Assembly: GCA_947626985.1 (NCBI GenBank) | Contig: CANQUG010000003.1 | Span: 62,001-126,000 of the forward strand | Origin: an uncultured Lachnospiraceae bacterium | GTDB lineage: Bacteria > Bacillota > Clostridia > Lachnospirales > Lachnospiraceae | DNA: 64,000 nucleotides | Direction of reading: 5' to 3' | Shown here: positions 17,164 to 25,887 of the stretch, piece after piece | Position numbering within the stretch: the stretch's first letter is position 1 | Layout of the letters: each line of letters begins with the position of its first letter | The notes under the pieces: model-generated | Seen by the model: the letters and a program-made list of their open reading frames with translations, nothing else | The model's database searches: none | What the model was told of the DNA's origin: nothing | Translations under genes and position numbers: made by a program

Positions 17164-18024
17164 CTACAGCTGATTAAAAATCTCCGTGGCAAAAACCGTT
17201 TTCGCCAGTTTCCCCCGCCGGAGCTTCTCCGCGGTTTCCATCATCCTTCTCCTGTCGTCAAAAACTCCGAACACCGCAGGCCCGCTCCCGCTCATGAGGG
17301 CCTTCAGCGCCCCGCCTGCTTCCATCACGTCCTTGATTTCCTGAATCACAGGATACTTTCCTATAATTCCCGGTTCAAACACATTTCCCATTTTTTTTGC
17401 CATTCCTCTGAGATCGCCCTTCCGGATTTCCTCTATCAGTCCGTCGATATCGGGATGAGCGGAAATACTGCCCAGATCCAGACTTTCATATGCCGTTTTC
17501 GTGGAAACGTTCACGCCGGGCTTGCCGATAAGGATAAAACATCTGGGCACAGGCGGAATCCTGGTCAGCTTTTCCCCGATTCCCTCCGCCAGAGCGGTTC
17601 CCCGCATCACACAGTAGGGTACGTCCGCCCCCACCTGCACAGCCCGTTCCATCAACTCCCGCTTTCTAAGGCCAAGGTGAAACAGATTATTCACTCCCAC
17701 AAAGGCGGCTGCCGCGTCAGAGCTTCCGCCGGCCATACCTGCGGCCACCGGGATGGATTTCTCAAGCCGAATGGAAATCCCCTCCGTAATGCCGAATTCA
17801 TCCATGAGAAGCTTCGCCGCCTTATAGACCAGATTCCGTTCATCTGTGGGGATAAAGGGAAGATTGACCGTGAGGGAAATCCCCGGCGTGCTCTTTTTCT
17901 GAATCTCCAGCACATCATACATCTGAATGGTCTGCATGATCATCCGCACCTCATGGTACCCGTCCGGACGTTTCCCGATAATGTCCAGCCCCAGATTAAT
18001 TTTCGCCATTGCACGTAATCGCAT
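17164..18024 (-). CDS. ispE: 4-diphosphocytidyl-2-C-methyl-D-erythritol kinase
   Basis: This 286-residue GHMP kinase carries out the fourth step of the MEP pathway to isoprenoid precursors, in the cytoplasm. The N-terminus MAKINLGLDIIGKRPDGYHE is diagnostic. The glycine-rich ATP loop is PVAAGMAGGSSDAAA, and LMSGSGPAVFG is the C-terminal GHMP motif. The start at 18024 has GGAGG five bases upstream. The gntR start codon (17132) lies 32 bp after the ispE stop, so the two are co-transcribed. Pairing ispE with a GntR regulator that appears to bind the shared promoter is the notable point here. Confidence 0.96.
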   Translation of the reverse strand: MRLRAMAKINLGLDIIGKRPDGYHEVRMIMQTIQMYDVLEIQKKSTPGISLTVNLPFIPTDERNLVYKAAKLLMDEFGITEGISIRLEKSIPVAAGMAGGSSDAAAAFVGVNNLFHLGLRKRELMERAVQVGADVPYCVMRGTALAEGIGEKLTRIPPVPRCFILIGKPGVNVSTKTAYESLDLGSISAHPDIDGLIEEIRKGDLRGMAKKMGNVFEPGIIGKYPVIQEIKDVMEAGGALKALMSGSGPAVFGVFDDRRRMMETAEKLRRGKLAKTVFATEIFNQL

Positions 18025-18073
18025 GTTATCCTCCGTTTCTTATGAGCCTTCCTCCGAAATCATCCTTTGTACT

Positions 18074-18145
18074 TTGTATACAATTCAACATTTATCTCTA
18101 TCATATACGATTCCCCGAAAAAAAACAATATGGAATTGTATACAA
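18074..18145 (-). promoter_or_regulatory. ispE-gntR promoter flanked by two TTGTATACAA palindromes
   Basis: On the minus strand TTGTTT (18128-18123), 17 bp and TATGAT (18105-18100) form the promoter. A perfect 10-bp palindrome TTGTATACAA lies on each side, at 18136-18145 and 18074-18083. Each is extended by TTC or GAA towards the promoter, so the two sites are also mirror images of each other. The 62-bp spacing is about six helical turns. Binding by the adjacent GntR protein is inferred. Confidence 0.75.
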
Positions 18146-18205
18146 AAAACTCCCGGCTTTCCATCGACATGCACATGAGAAGAACGCTCCGCCTGTCTTT
18201 CCCCC

Positions 18206-19762
18206 TTACCCCGCCACCTTCTTCACCAGCAGCAGCGGCTGGCAGGGCTGGATTTCCTCTTTCTCCAGCTCGTTGAGAGAACAGATATCCTCCACTGTGG
18301 TATAAAATCTTTTCGCAATATTCCAGAGAGTGTCCTCCGGCTTCACCATATATACAGTGATTCCCGGCATACTGCGGATCTTTTCCATATCCAGGGGCTT
18401 CTCCTCCACCCGGTCGATCACCAGCTCCTCCTGACACTGAAGCACCAGCGCATTCAGGCTCACGGCAGCCTTCACCTCAATCTCATTGCTGTCCACCATG
18501 GTTGTGGAAAGCTGCTCCAGATCCGTCTGAAGATAATACTGGCTCTCCGGAGTGACGCCCGCAGCCTCCACCACATGAGAGAAGGGAAGCATGGCCTCCA
18601 TGGAGTAGAAGGGCATATCATCATTTCCCACAATATAGAGAACCTTCATCTGAACGATTCCTTCCACCAGGATTCCCTTCTCCACAATTCTCGTTTTATC
18701 CACCTTCACATGCCCCTGACTGTGACAGATTTGCAGAACCTTCCCCTGGGTTTCCTTCACCTCGACCCGGTCCGAGATCCGGCATTTGGAAAAATTCCGT
18801 ACAAGAAGACTTTCCAGAATCTCCTTTTTTCCCCTGGGGATGCATTCCTTATAGGGAGTATACACATCCACGATCACCTCGTGCGTCTCCTCCCTGTACA
18901 GCTTCATCTCCAGTTCCAGCACCACATCCGCCACGAGAAGACGTTCCTCCCCGTCCACATCCGGTTTTACCTCCAGCCCCTGATTGATCACCGAGGCCTC
19001 GATATTGGGGATCATCTCCGGGGCGCTTCCCGGGCATTCCGCCTCTTTGCTGAAGGGAATGGAATATTCCAGCCACTGAAGGGGACTTCCCTCCTCGTCT
19101 CCCACATAAAGGGCAAAGACAAACAGCTCCCCCTTCACCTTCAGCTGATTCTCCTCAGGCCGGATATCCATGGCTCTCACCTCCATGGCATACCACAGCA
19201 GCTCCGCCACATTGGGCTTATTGGAGACCAGCGCAATCTCCTCCTTCAGGCGCAGAGTATCCTTCTTATGTACCATCAGGCTCAACAGCTGCATAGTTTT
19301 CTTTTTGACGGAAATCTCCTCGTCATCCAGCTCCACAGGCAGACGGATCCCCGTCAGGTCATCCACCGAAGCGCGGAGGGTGACGATGGCCTTGATGTTC
19401 AGCTTCCTGGAATGAATCAGGTGCAGACTGAGATCCTCAATCTCCCATTTCAGACACATCTTATCCCCGCTGACGATCCCCTCCAGGTTCAGCACCTCCT
19501 CCATGGGCAGCCTGGCGGCAAGGCTGTACACCCGGCCCTCCTCCTCTCCCACATAGAGCAGATCCGCCTTCAGATTTCCTTTTACATACGCGTGACCATC
19601 GCTGAGACGCACCTCCTCAATGGTCACTTCTCCTTTATTCTGAATCATTCTTCCTATATCCGGCTTTACATCCGGCACATTGTAATCGGCGTCAAAGGTC
19701 ACCTGACTGGCCGCTCTGCTTTTTACGCGAAGCACCTGAATATCTTCCTTTTTCAATTCCAT
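18206..19762 (-). CDS. sipL: SPOCS (DUF3794) and LysM protein, SipL-like spore morphogenesis factor
   Basis: This is a 518-residue protein with repeated SPOCS/DUF3794 domains (for example VTFDADYNVPDVKPDIGRMI near the N-terminus and VVDVYTPYKECIPRGKKE in the second half). A C-terminal LysM domain follows (VKPEDTLWNIAKRFYTT). This order and length match SipL of Clostridioides difficile, which binds SpoIVA and drives spore coat encasement in the mother cell. I start at the ATG at 19762 (MELKKEDIQ), which has AAAGGGG upstream; the frame extends 13 codons further. Neighbouring germination genes agree with a sporulation role. Other SPOCS/LysM coat proteins are the alternative. Confidence 0.85.
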   Translation of the reverse strand: MELKKEDIQVLRVKSRAASQVTFDADYNVPDVKPDIGRMIQNKGEVTIEEVRLSDGHAYVKGNLKADLLYVGEEEGRVYSLAARLPMEEVLNLEGIVSGDKMCLKWEIEDLSLHLIHSRKLNIKAIVTLRASVDDLTGIRLPVELDDEEISVKKKTMQLLSLMVHKKDTLRLKEEIALVSNKPNVAELLWYAMEVRAMDIRPEENQLKVKGELFVFALYVGDEEGSPLQWLEYSIPFSKEAECPGSAPEMIPNIEASVINQGLEVKPDVDGEERLLVADVVLELEMKLYREETHEVIVDVYTPYKECIPRGKKEILESLLVRNFSKCRISDRVEVKETQGKVLQICHSQGHVKVDKTRIVEKGILVEGIVQMKVLYIVGNDDMPFYSMEAMLPFSHVVEAAGVTPESQYYLQTDLEQLSTTMVDSNEIEVKAAVSLNALVLQCQEELVIDRVEEKPLDMEKIRSMPGITVYMVKPEDTLWNIAKRFYTTVEDICSLNELEKEEIQPCQPLLLVKKVAG

Positions 19763-19800
19763 AACGGATTTTCCCCTTTCTTTCCATGAATTTCTGTTCA

Positions 19801-19966
19801 TGAACTTCTGCTCTCAGGCTTCTTTTCATAAACTTCTTTTCGCAAACTTCCTCTCACAAACTTCCTTTTCATAAACTTTTTTTTCGCAAGCTTCCTCTCA
19901 CAAACTTCTTTTCACAAATTTTTTCGCAAACTTCTCTCACAAACTTCTTTTCACGAACTCTTACCT
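19801..19966. repeat. 14-bp degenerate tandem repeat between the PrcB-like gene and sipL
   Basis: About twelve units of roughly 14 bp, such as CTTCTTTTCACAAA and CTTCCTCTCACAAA, alternate in a higher-order pattern. The array begins almost directly at the stop codon of the PrcB-like gene and runs to the sipL leader. Confidence 0.75.
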
Positions 19967-20374
19967 TCACCAGAACTGCACCGGTTTTTTGCTGTACGGG
20001 ATCTTTACGGCGATAAACGGGTAGGACGGCTCGCCGCCCTGCTCCTCCTCCGAGGGCCCCAGAAGCTTTGTCTTAAAAAAAATGCCGTTGGAAGTCTGGG
20101 ACACCTCCTCCACCTGGACGCTGTAGCCGCCGGACATCTGCCGCCCGTAGCCCCTGACCAGATAAAGCTCCTTTCCCGCCTGATAAGTCATCTGAAATTC
20201 TTTTGTCTTTTTTTCCTCCACCAGAGAAAGCACCTCAGCGGGAACTGCGTCCTGGCTGAGCACCTCATACTCCAGCGGTCTGCGCTCCTCCTCCTCGATG
20301 CGGATCATCCTGCACCCGCAGAAACAAAACGCCGCCCACAGAATCAGTGCCATGAGAGGAATCTTTTTTTTCAT
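19967..20374 (-). CDS. PrcB-domain lipoprotein
   Basis: A 135-residue protein has a lipoprotein signal peptide (MKKKIPLMALILWAAFCFCGC, Cys21 the likely lipidation site or Cys19). The C-terminal domain looks like PrcB_C: ELYLVRGYGRQMSGGYSVQV, then KTKLLGPSEE and FIAVKIPYSKKPVQF. PrcB-type domains are found on secreted or surface proteins that act with proteases or as inhibitors, so it should sit on the outer face of the membrane. Its exact role is unknown. It lies upstream of sipL on the same strand, separated by the tandem repeat. Confidence 0.8.
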   Translation of the reverse strand: MKKKIPLMALILWAAFCFCGCRMIRIEEEERRPLEYEVLSQDAVPAEVLSLVEEKKTKEFQMTYQAGKELYLVRGYGRQMSGGYSVQVEEVSQTSNGIFFKTKLLGPSEEEQGGEPSYPFIAVKIPYSKKPVQFW

Positions 20375-20531
20375 AAACGCCGCTCCTGTCCGCTCCTTAT
20401 TATTTATTTTATGTAACTGTTAAAAGATTTATTGCAAGTATTTCAAAAAATACGTATAATAGACAATAAACCGCACATAACAAAGAAACCGCACAGCCGG
20501 AATTATTTTTACTACAGAAAGGATTTCTGCC

Positions 20532-21272
20532 ATGATACGCACTACACTGGTCTGGATTACTGTAATTGGCTATCTGATTTTATCCATCCCTCTCCTCATC
20601 GCAGAATGGATCATCGGAAAATTTGACCCCCTGAAAAAGGAGATCAGTTCTCTGCGCATCATACAGACTGTCTTTCGCTATATCCTGTTTCTCACAGGAG
20701 TAAAGGTGACCGTCATCGGGGAGGAGAACGTGCCCAAAGATACCCCGGTGCTCTATATTGCCAACCACCGGAGCTATTTTGACATTCTTCTCACCTACTG
20801 CCGCTGCCCCATCCGCACCGGATATGTGGCGAAAAAAGAAATGGAAAGCTTCCCCCTTCTCTCCACCTGGATGCGTTATCTCCACTGCCTGTTCCTTGAC
20901 CGGACAGATCTGAAGCAGGGACTGAAAACCATTCTGGAAGCCGTAGAAAAAGTAAAATCCGGAATTTCCATCTGCATTTTCCCCGAAGGGACCAGAAATA
21001 AAGGGGAGGACGAACTGGAACTGCTTCCCTTCCACGAGGGCAGCTTTAAGATCGCCACCAGGGCCAACTGCCCCATCATCCCCATCGCCATGAACAATAC
21101 CGCGCAGATGTATGAGGCGCATTCCCCGAAGGTAAAGCCCTGCCATGTGGTCCTGGAATACGGAAAACCTATATATCCGGATCAGCTCAGCAAAGAGGAC
21201 AAAAAACACATCGGCACGTATACTCAGAATGTCATCCGCGAAATGCTGAAGAAAAACCAGGCGCTGGTCTAA
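20532..21272 (+). CDS. plsC: 1-acyl-sn-glycerol-3-phosphate acyltransferase
   Basis: This is a 246-residue membrane-associated acyltransferase that makes phosphatidic acid from lysophosphatidic acid. The catalytic motif NHRSYFD (the HX4D box) is near residue 80, and FPEGTRNKGED is the phosphate-binding block. VKPCHVVLEYGKPIYP completes the family pattern. A hydrophobic helix lies at the N-terminus. The start has AAAGGA upstream. It is a single plus-strand gene convergent with spmB, with a tandem repeat between the two stop codons. Confidence 0.93.
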   Translation: MIRTTLVWITVIGYLILSIPLLIAEWIIGKFDPLKKEISSLRIIQTVFRYILFLTGVKVTVIGEENVPKDTPVLYIANHRSYFDILLTYCRCPIRTGYVAKKEMESFPLLSTWMRYLHCLFLDRTDLKQGLKTILEAVEKVKSGISICIFPEGTRNKGEDELELLPFHEGSFKIATRANCPIIPIAMNNTAQMYEAHSPKVKPCHVVLEYGKPIYPDQLSKEDKKHIGTYTQNVIREMLKKNQALV

Positions 21273-21315
21273 AGAATCGCAGAAACGCCGGCCACAGTGT
21301 TCCTGTCAGATTCGG

Positions 21316-21476
21316 TCCTGCAGGATTCAGGGAATTGCAGACGCACTGTCCGCTGAACCGCACAGCATTTCTGGCGAATCAATTCCTGCAAGGTTCAGGA
21401 AATTGCAGACGCACTGTCCGCTGAGCCGCACAGCATTTCTGGCGAATCAATTCCTGCAGAATTCAGGAAACTACAG
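21316..21476. repeat. 68-bp tandem repeat between plsC and spmB
   Basis: Units start at 21316, 21384 and 21452, exactly 68 bp apart. The first two are nearly identical (core GCAGACGCACTGTCCGCTG). The third is partial and runs into the stop codon of spmB, where TTCAGGAAACTACAG contains the reverse complement of the stop (CTA). Confidence 0.85.
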
Positions 21477-21995
21477 AAGATTTACGATCCACACAGCCGC
21501 AGCCACCCCTGCCAGGGTGGCTGTAATTGCGCCCGGAAGCGTATATCTTGTCTTGTGTACTTTCACCGAGCCGAAATATACGCTCATACAGTAGAACACA
21601 CTCTCCGTGGAGCTTAAAATAATCCCTGCCATAAGGCCGATCCGGGAATCCGTCCCGAACTCCTTGAAAATATCCAGAAGCAGGCTCACCGCCGCGCTGG
21701 AGGAAAACATCCGCACCAGCGTCAGAGGCACCAGCTCCGGGGAAAGGCCAAATCGTTCTGTAACCTTTCCCAGCAGACTTCCCAGAAATTCCAGAAATCC
21801 CGACGCTCTCAATATACCCACTCCGGTCATCAGTCCCACAAGGGCGGGCACGATTCCCGCCACGGTTTTCAGCCCGTCCCGGGCTCCGTCCAGAAAATCC
21901 CCATATACGTCCCTGCCTGACAGCAGTCCATAGCCTACAATATAAAACAAAATTAAAGGAATCATCAGATTGGAAAGATAAGACAGGATGCTCAT
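21471..21995 (-). CDS. spmB: Spore maturation protein B
   Basis: This is a 174-residue nucleoside-recognition (Gate) domain membrane protein of the SpmB family, at the usual length. Diagnostic stretches are IPLILFYIVGYGLL, YGDFLDGARDGLKTVAGIVP and VRMFSSSAAVSLLLDIFKE. In Bacillus, SpmA and SpmB are needed for full spore core dehydration. Here no spmA is seen next to it, although spmA normally lies immediately upstream. The gene is monocistronic and convergent to plsC. Confidence 0.92.
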   Translation of the reverse strand: MSILSYLSNLMIPLILFYIVGYGLLSGRDVYGDFLDGARDGLKTVAGIVPALVGLMTGVGILRASGFLEFLGSLLGKVTERFGLSPELVPLTLVRMFSSSAAVSLLLDIFKEFGTDSRIGLMAGIILSSTESVFYCMSVYFGSVKVHKTRYTLPGAITATLAGVAAAVWIVNLL

Positions 21996-22054
21996 AGCCG
22001 CCGCCCCGGGAAGTCTTAAGACAGTTTATGCCGGAGGGGGAAGAAAAAATGCAG

Positions 22055-22096
22055 AAAGTCTCAGCCGCTTCCCCTATGGAAACTGACTGAGACTTT
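22055..22096 (-). terminator. Terminator of the MoxR-DUF58-DUF4129 operon
   Basis: A perfect 10-bp stem AAAGTCTCAG / CTGAGACTTT has an inner TTCC/GGAA pair. A TTTTTT run follows four bases after the stem on the minus strand. It lies about 200 bp downstream of the last gene of the operon. The rest of 21996-22293 shows no gene. Confidence 0.6.
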
Positions 22097-22293
22097 TCAC
22101 TCTGTCAAAACTTACATTTTACCCGCCATAATGAAAATGGACTTTTACCTGTATCGCATTATTTTCTGATTTCTCCATAACTGATTGCGTAACCGGATTC
22201 CTGTTTGGGCAATCTGCGCTGGCTTTTACAATTTCATATAGTTTTGCCCGGATTTCATCACCTTGTGCTGTCTCGTAAGCATTTTCTCCAAAT

Positions 22294-23643
22294 CTACCGC
22301 TTCATAAAACTCTGCCCCAGACCGGCGGCCTCCGCCGCCTCCTCGGCGCTGCAGCCCTCCTGGCTGTAGCGGGCCTTTTCGTACAGGCTGTGAAGCTGAT
22401 CCGCAGCTTCCGCTGCGCTCAGCTGCGCCTTCTCCTCCAGCTCCGCAGGCGCTTCCCAGCCGGCCGGCCGCTCCTTCATTCTCCTGCGGAGAATCCTCCT
22501 GTAAATCCTGCGGATTTTCCAGTCGGGAGAGCCGCGTCTCTCCCCGGCGGCCCGGCCTCTGCCCAGGAAGCGCCCCAGGCCTTCCACCTCGTCCGTTCCC
22601 AGAAACACCACCTCGTCCTCTTCCTCCTGAGAAAAATAACCTGCGGTATTTCTGCATATCCGGTAGACGCCCACAACCATCCCCACGCCCATGAGCACGG
22701 AACAGACAAACATGAACACCTTCGACAGAAACTCCATCCAGGCGGGCGGCTCCTTCGGCTCGCCCGCAAGAGCACTGAAATCAATGTCTCCTCCCATTCC
22801 GCCCTCTTCCATGCCGAAATCCTCCGGCCTTTCCGCCGGAGGAATCTCTCTGGCGTCCATCCGCTCCAGCATGTCCACAAGAGGCTCTCTGCCGTAAAAA
22901 ACGGAGGGCAGTACGGTCAGAACCAGAAAAATAAGCGCAATCCCCAGAATGATCGTTCCCACCCTGCGGATCCGATTAACGGGAAGATTGGCAATATTCT
23001 GACTCTCCTTGATAAACTCCCGCATTTCATGGAGATAGACAGAGACGAAACAGATAAACACCTCCGCCAGAAAGAGATAAAACATCCAGGGCAGCATAAA
23101 ATACTGCCTGGTAAACAGAATCCCCAGATAAAAAACAAGAAACAGCACCCAATGTACAGGGACGGGCTCATCCAGAAAGGTAGGAATCTCCCACAGCTCT
23201 TTTGAGATCCCCTCCCCCAACTCCCCGGGCATCTCCTGCATTTCCTTCTGAAGCCGTCCCTTTTCCACCCGCGTATAGCACCTGAGAAGAAAGATCGCCA
23301 CGGCCAGAGCCACAGTCTGAAGGGAGCCCGATAAAAACCACAGGACCGCCGCCGCTGCCGCCGAACCCGCAAGATACACCGCCAGCGAACGGATTTTCCG
23401 GATATAAAACCAGCTCAGCACAGCGGGAAAAAGGAGCCACAGAGCATTTGCCAGATACCTGGCCGCCGCCCCGGTAGAAAGCTTCATGATTCCCGCCGCC
23501 AGAAGATAGGAACCGCTGAACAGAAGGCATACATGAAACCAGGACAGCACCGCCATGGCCATGGAATCCCCGGGCTTTTTCCCCGGAACATGCCCTTTCT
23601 GCCCGGACATTCCGCTCTCTTCTTTTCCAGATCGTCTACTCAT
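22294..23643 (-). CDS. Membrane protein with DUF4129-like C-terminal domain
   Basis: This is a 449-residue protein with an N-terminal group of about four hydrophobic helices, then two more near the middle and one around residue 310. The cytoplasmic C-terminal region (KIRRIYRRILRRRMKE, then YEKARYSQEGCSAEEAAE) resembles the DUF4129 domain found at the end of transglutaminase-like membrane proteins in MoxR/DUF58 operons. I see no transglutaminase Cys-His-Asp core in between. The start overlaps the end of the DUF58 gene by eight bases, so the two are translationally coupled. The operon type is conserved, but its function in Firmicutes is poorly known. Confidence 0.7.
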   Translation of the reverse strand: MSRRSGKEESGMSGQKGHVPGKKPGDSMAMAVLSWFHVCLLFSGSYLLAAGIMKLSTGAAARYLANALWLLFPAVLSWFYIRKIRSLAVYLAGSAAAAAVLWFLSGSLQTVALAVAIFLLRCYTRVEKGRLQKEMQEMPGELGEGISKELWEIPTFLDEPVPVHWVLFLVFYLGILFTRQYFMLPWMFYLFLAEVFICFVSVYLHEMREFIKESQNIANLPVNRIRRVGTIILGIALIFLVLTVLPSVFYGREPLVDMLERMDAREIPPAERPEDFGMEEGGMGGDIDFSALAGEPKEPPAWMEFLSKVFMFVCSVLMGVGMVVGVYRICRNTAGYFSQEEEDEVVFLGTDEVEGLGRFLGRGRAAGERRGSPDWKIRRIYRRILRRRMKERPAGWEAPAELEEKAQLSAAEAADQLHSLYEKARYSQEGCSAEEAAEAAGLGQSFMKR

Positions 23644-24778
23644 GCTCCACCTCCCATCGCATCAGGCGGATTCCCGGCCCATCCCTGAACGCCAGGTCCA
23701 TCACGGGCTTCACAGGAACCACCCACAAAATCTCGTTGCCCTCTCCCGCCAGAAGGCGAAGCTTTTCCATCACGTCCTTATCCTGATTTTTGGAAATGAG
23801 AACGTAAATGCAGCCGTTTGGTTTTCTGGCGGCTTCCCTGGCAAGGAGCTCCGGAACAGGAGAAATTTCCCGCTCCGTATCGATGCAGGCCAGCTTCCGG
23901 TTCAGCTCCTGAACCTTCCCCGCCCCGGCCTTCAGGTACCAGGAAAGCTCCTCCTCCCGGAAACCGCTGTCAGGATTTTTATAAACCCCGTTGCTGATCA
24001 GCTTCAGCTCCATCTTTTCCCGCACCATACGGGCAGCCAGGGAGGATGCAATGCGGATACTCTCCTCGGTAAGGGACTCGTACCGGAGAATATTGGAATC
24101 CTCCACATCCAGAACCACCGTAACGTGAATGCTGGTGGTGGAATCAAACTGATTCACCATAAGGGAATCGCTTCTGGCGGAAGCCTTCCAGTTAATGTGA
24201 TTCATGGGATCCGTGGGCAGATAATCCCGGATTCCCGAAAACTCAAAGGGGTCGGGATACAGCCGGTTCTGCACCAGGATCATCCCGGAAATCGCCTGAC
24301 AGACCAGCCGGATCCTCCGCGCGTCCACCTGGGAAGGATAGACATACAGCTGGGTATGCTGGGAAATTTCCATATAATGTCCCGCTTTAAAAAACAGGTC
24401 GTACCCCACGATCTCCATTTTCGGGATCTCATAAAACCCCCTTCTGGTACATACGAAGGGCAGCCTGTGAATGATCTTCTGATGAAACAGAAGAGAAAAC
24501 ACATCTCTCTTATAGCTCTGATCCGTGATATTGGAATTCTCCCTCGCTTCCCCGGAAAACTCCAGGTTCCGGTTCATGGACAGCCGCACCTCCACAGCGG
24601 GAAGGGGCAGCATTTTGTTATTGGAAATCTCCTCCTTCAGCCAGGAGGTGTCCCCCTCATACACATAAGTGTCCATGAAGTCCGCCGTAACCAGAAGCCC
24701 CCTGCTCCAGTATCTCCCATAGACGATCTTCTGCAGCCGGAAGGCCAGACCGAGACACAGTATCAATAGCAGAAACAT
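23636..24778 (-). CDS. DUF58 domain-containing protein
   Basis: This is a 380-residue protein with one N-terminal hydrophobic anchor (FLLLILCLGLAF) and a DUF58 core (GIRDYLPTDPMNHINWKASAR, then TTSIHVTVVLDVEDSN). DUF58 proteins usually contain a von Willebrand factor-like fold and are encoded directly downstream of MoxR ATPases, as here (3 bp gap). They are thought to act with the ATPase in assembling or activating envelope proteins. The middle gene position and the overlap with the next gene indicate one transcript. Confidence 0.92.
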   Translation of the reverse strand: MFLLLILCLGLAFRLQKIVYGRYWSRGLLVTADFMDTYVYEGDTSWLKEEISNNKMLPLPAVEVRLSMNRNLEFSGEARENSNITDQSYKRDVFSLLFHQKIIHRLPFVCTRRGFYEIPKMEIVGYDLFFKAGHYMEISQHTQLYVYPSQVDARRIRLVCQAISGMILVQNRLYPDPFEFSGIRDYLPTDPMNHINWKASARSDSLMVNQFDSTTSIHVTVVLDVEDSNILRYESLTEESIRIASSLAARMVREKMELKLISNGVYKNPDSGFREEELSWYLKAGAGKVQELNRKLACIDTEREISPVPELLAREAARKPNGCIYVLISKNQDKDVMEKLRLLAGEGNEILWVVPVKPVMDLAFRDGPGIRLMRWEVEHE

Positions 24779-24781
24779 TCC

Positions 24782-25726
24782 TTACCGTTTCCCCCAATCT
24801 TCCGTAGGCAGGGACACGCTGGACAGTATCCCCTCGATGATCTGCGCCGCAGCCCTTCTGTCATCCTCCCCCACAGCCAGATTCAGTCTGTGGGCCAGAA
24901 CAGGAACAGCCACGGCCTTGATATCCTCCGGCACCACATACTCCCGGCCCTGCACCATGGCAAAGCCCTGCGCCGACCGGACAAAGGCCAGCGTGCCTCT
25001 GGGGCTCACTCCCGTCTCCACTTTGGGGTGCTTCCGGGTGGCGTGAACCACCTGCACCATATATTTCAAAAGATCCTCATGGATATAGATGTTCCTGCAC
25101 TGCTCCTGGAGCTCCGCCAGCTGCTCTCTGGTGCACACGGAGGAAAGCTCCTCCAGAGGCTCCGCCGCCAGGAAACGGTTCACCATGGCCCGCTCCTGTT
25201 CCGGGGTGAGATCCTCCATGGATATTTTCATGAGGAAACGGTCCATCTGCGCCTCGGGCAAAGGAAAGGTTCCCAGGGTTTCCAGAGGGTTCTGGGTGGC
25301 GATCACCAGGAAGGGTTCCGCGAGCGGGCGGGTTACCTTGTCCACCGTCACCTGGCGCTCCGCCATGCACTCCAGAAGGCTGCTCTGGGTCTTGGGCGTC
25401 GCCCGGTTGATCTCGTCCGCCAGCAGAATATTGCAGAAAACCGGTCCCTCGGAGAATACGAATTCTCCTTTTTTTGCGTCAAAATAGTTCAGTCCTGTCA
25501 CATCCGACGGCAAAAGGTCCGGGGTGAACTGTACCCGGCCGAAGGCCGCCTCCACCGATTTCGCCAGAGCCTTGGCCATTACCGTTTTTCCCGTTCCGGG
25601 CATATCCTCCAGAAGCACGTGGCCTCTGGCCAGAACGCAGGTGAGGATCCATTCGATGGTTTTCTCGTTGCCGATCATGACCTTTCCTATGTTTTCTTTT
25701 AATGTCTGTAAAATGCTGATATCCAT
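24782..25726 (-). CDS. MoxR-family AAA+ ATPase
   Basis: This 314-residue AAA+ chaperone-like ATPase has Walker A MPGTGKTVMAKA and Walker B ILLADEINRATPKTQ. The sensor stretch is VIATQNPLETLGTFPLPEAQ and the C-terminal lid is HPKVETGVSPRGTL. MoxR ATPases are involved in maturation of partner proteins such as the DUF58 product encoded next. It is the first gene of its operon, and GGGGAGG precedes the start. A TATAAT lies about 45 bp upstream (minus strand) inside a GCATA-TT-TATGC inverted repeat context, with only a weak -35 box. Confidence 0.95.
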   Translation of the reverse strand: MDISILQTLKENIGKVMIGNEKTIEWILTCVLARGHVLLEDMPGTGKTVMAKALAKSVEAAFGRVQFTPDLLPSDVTGLNYFDAKKGEFVFSEGPVFCNILLADEINRATPKTQSSLLECMAERQVTVDKVTRPLAEPFLVIATQNPLETLGTFPLPEAQMDRFLMKISMEDLTPEQERAMVNRFLAAEPLEELSSVCTREQLAELQEQCRNIYIHEDLLKYMVQVVHATRKHPKVETGVSPRGTLAFVRSAQGFAMVQGREYVVPEDIKAVAVPVLAHRLNLAVGEDDRRAAAQIIEGILSSVSLPTEDWGKR

Positions 25727-25887
25727 TTTTCGCGCCTCCCCGGTGTATTCTCACCAAAAACCTCATTTTTTCACATTATAACGCATATTTATGCAGGATA
25801 CCAGTGTTTTGCAAAAATGCTGCGGGAGGGGAATGGAATTCTGCGAAAGGTTTTTCACGGGGGATGGAATGGCACAGAATGGCAAAA

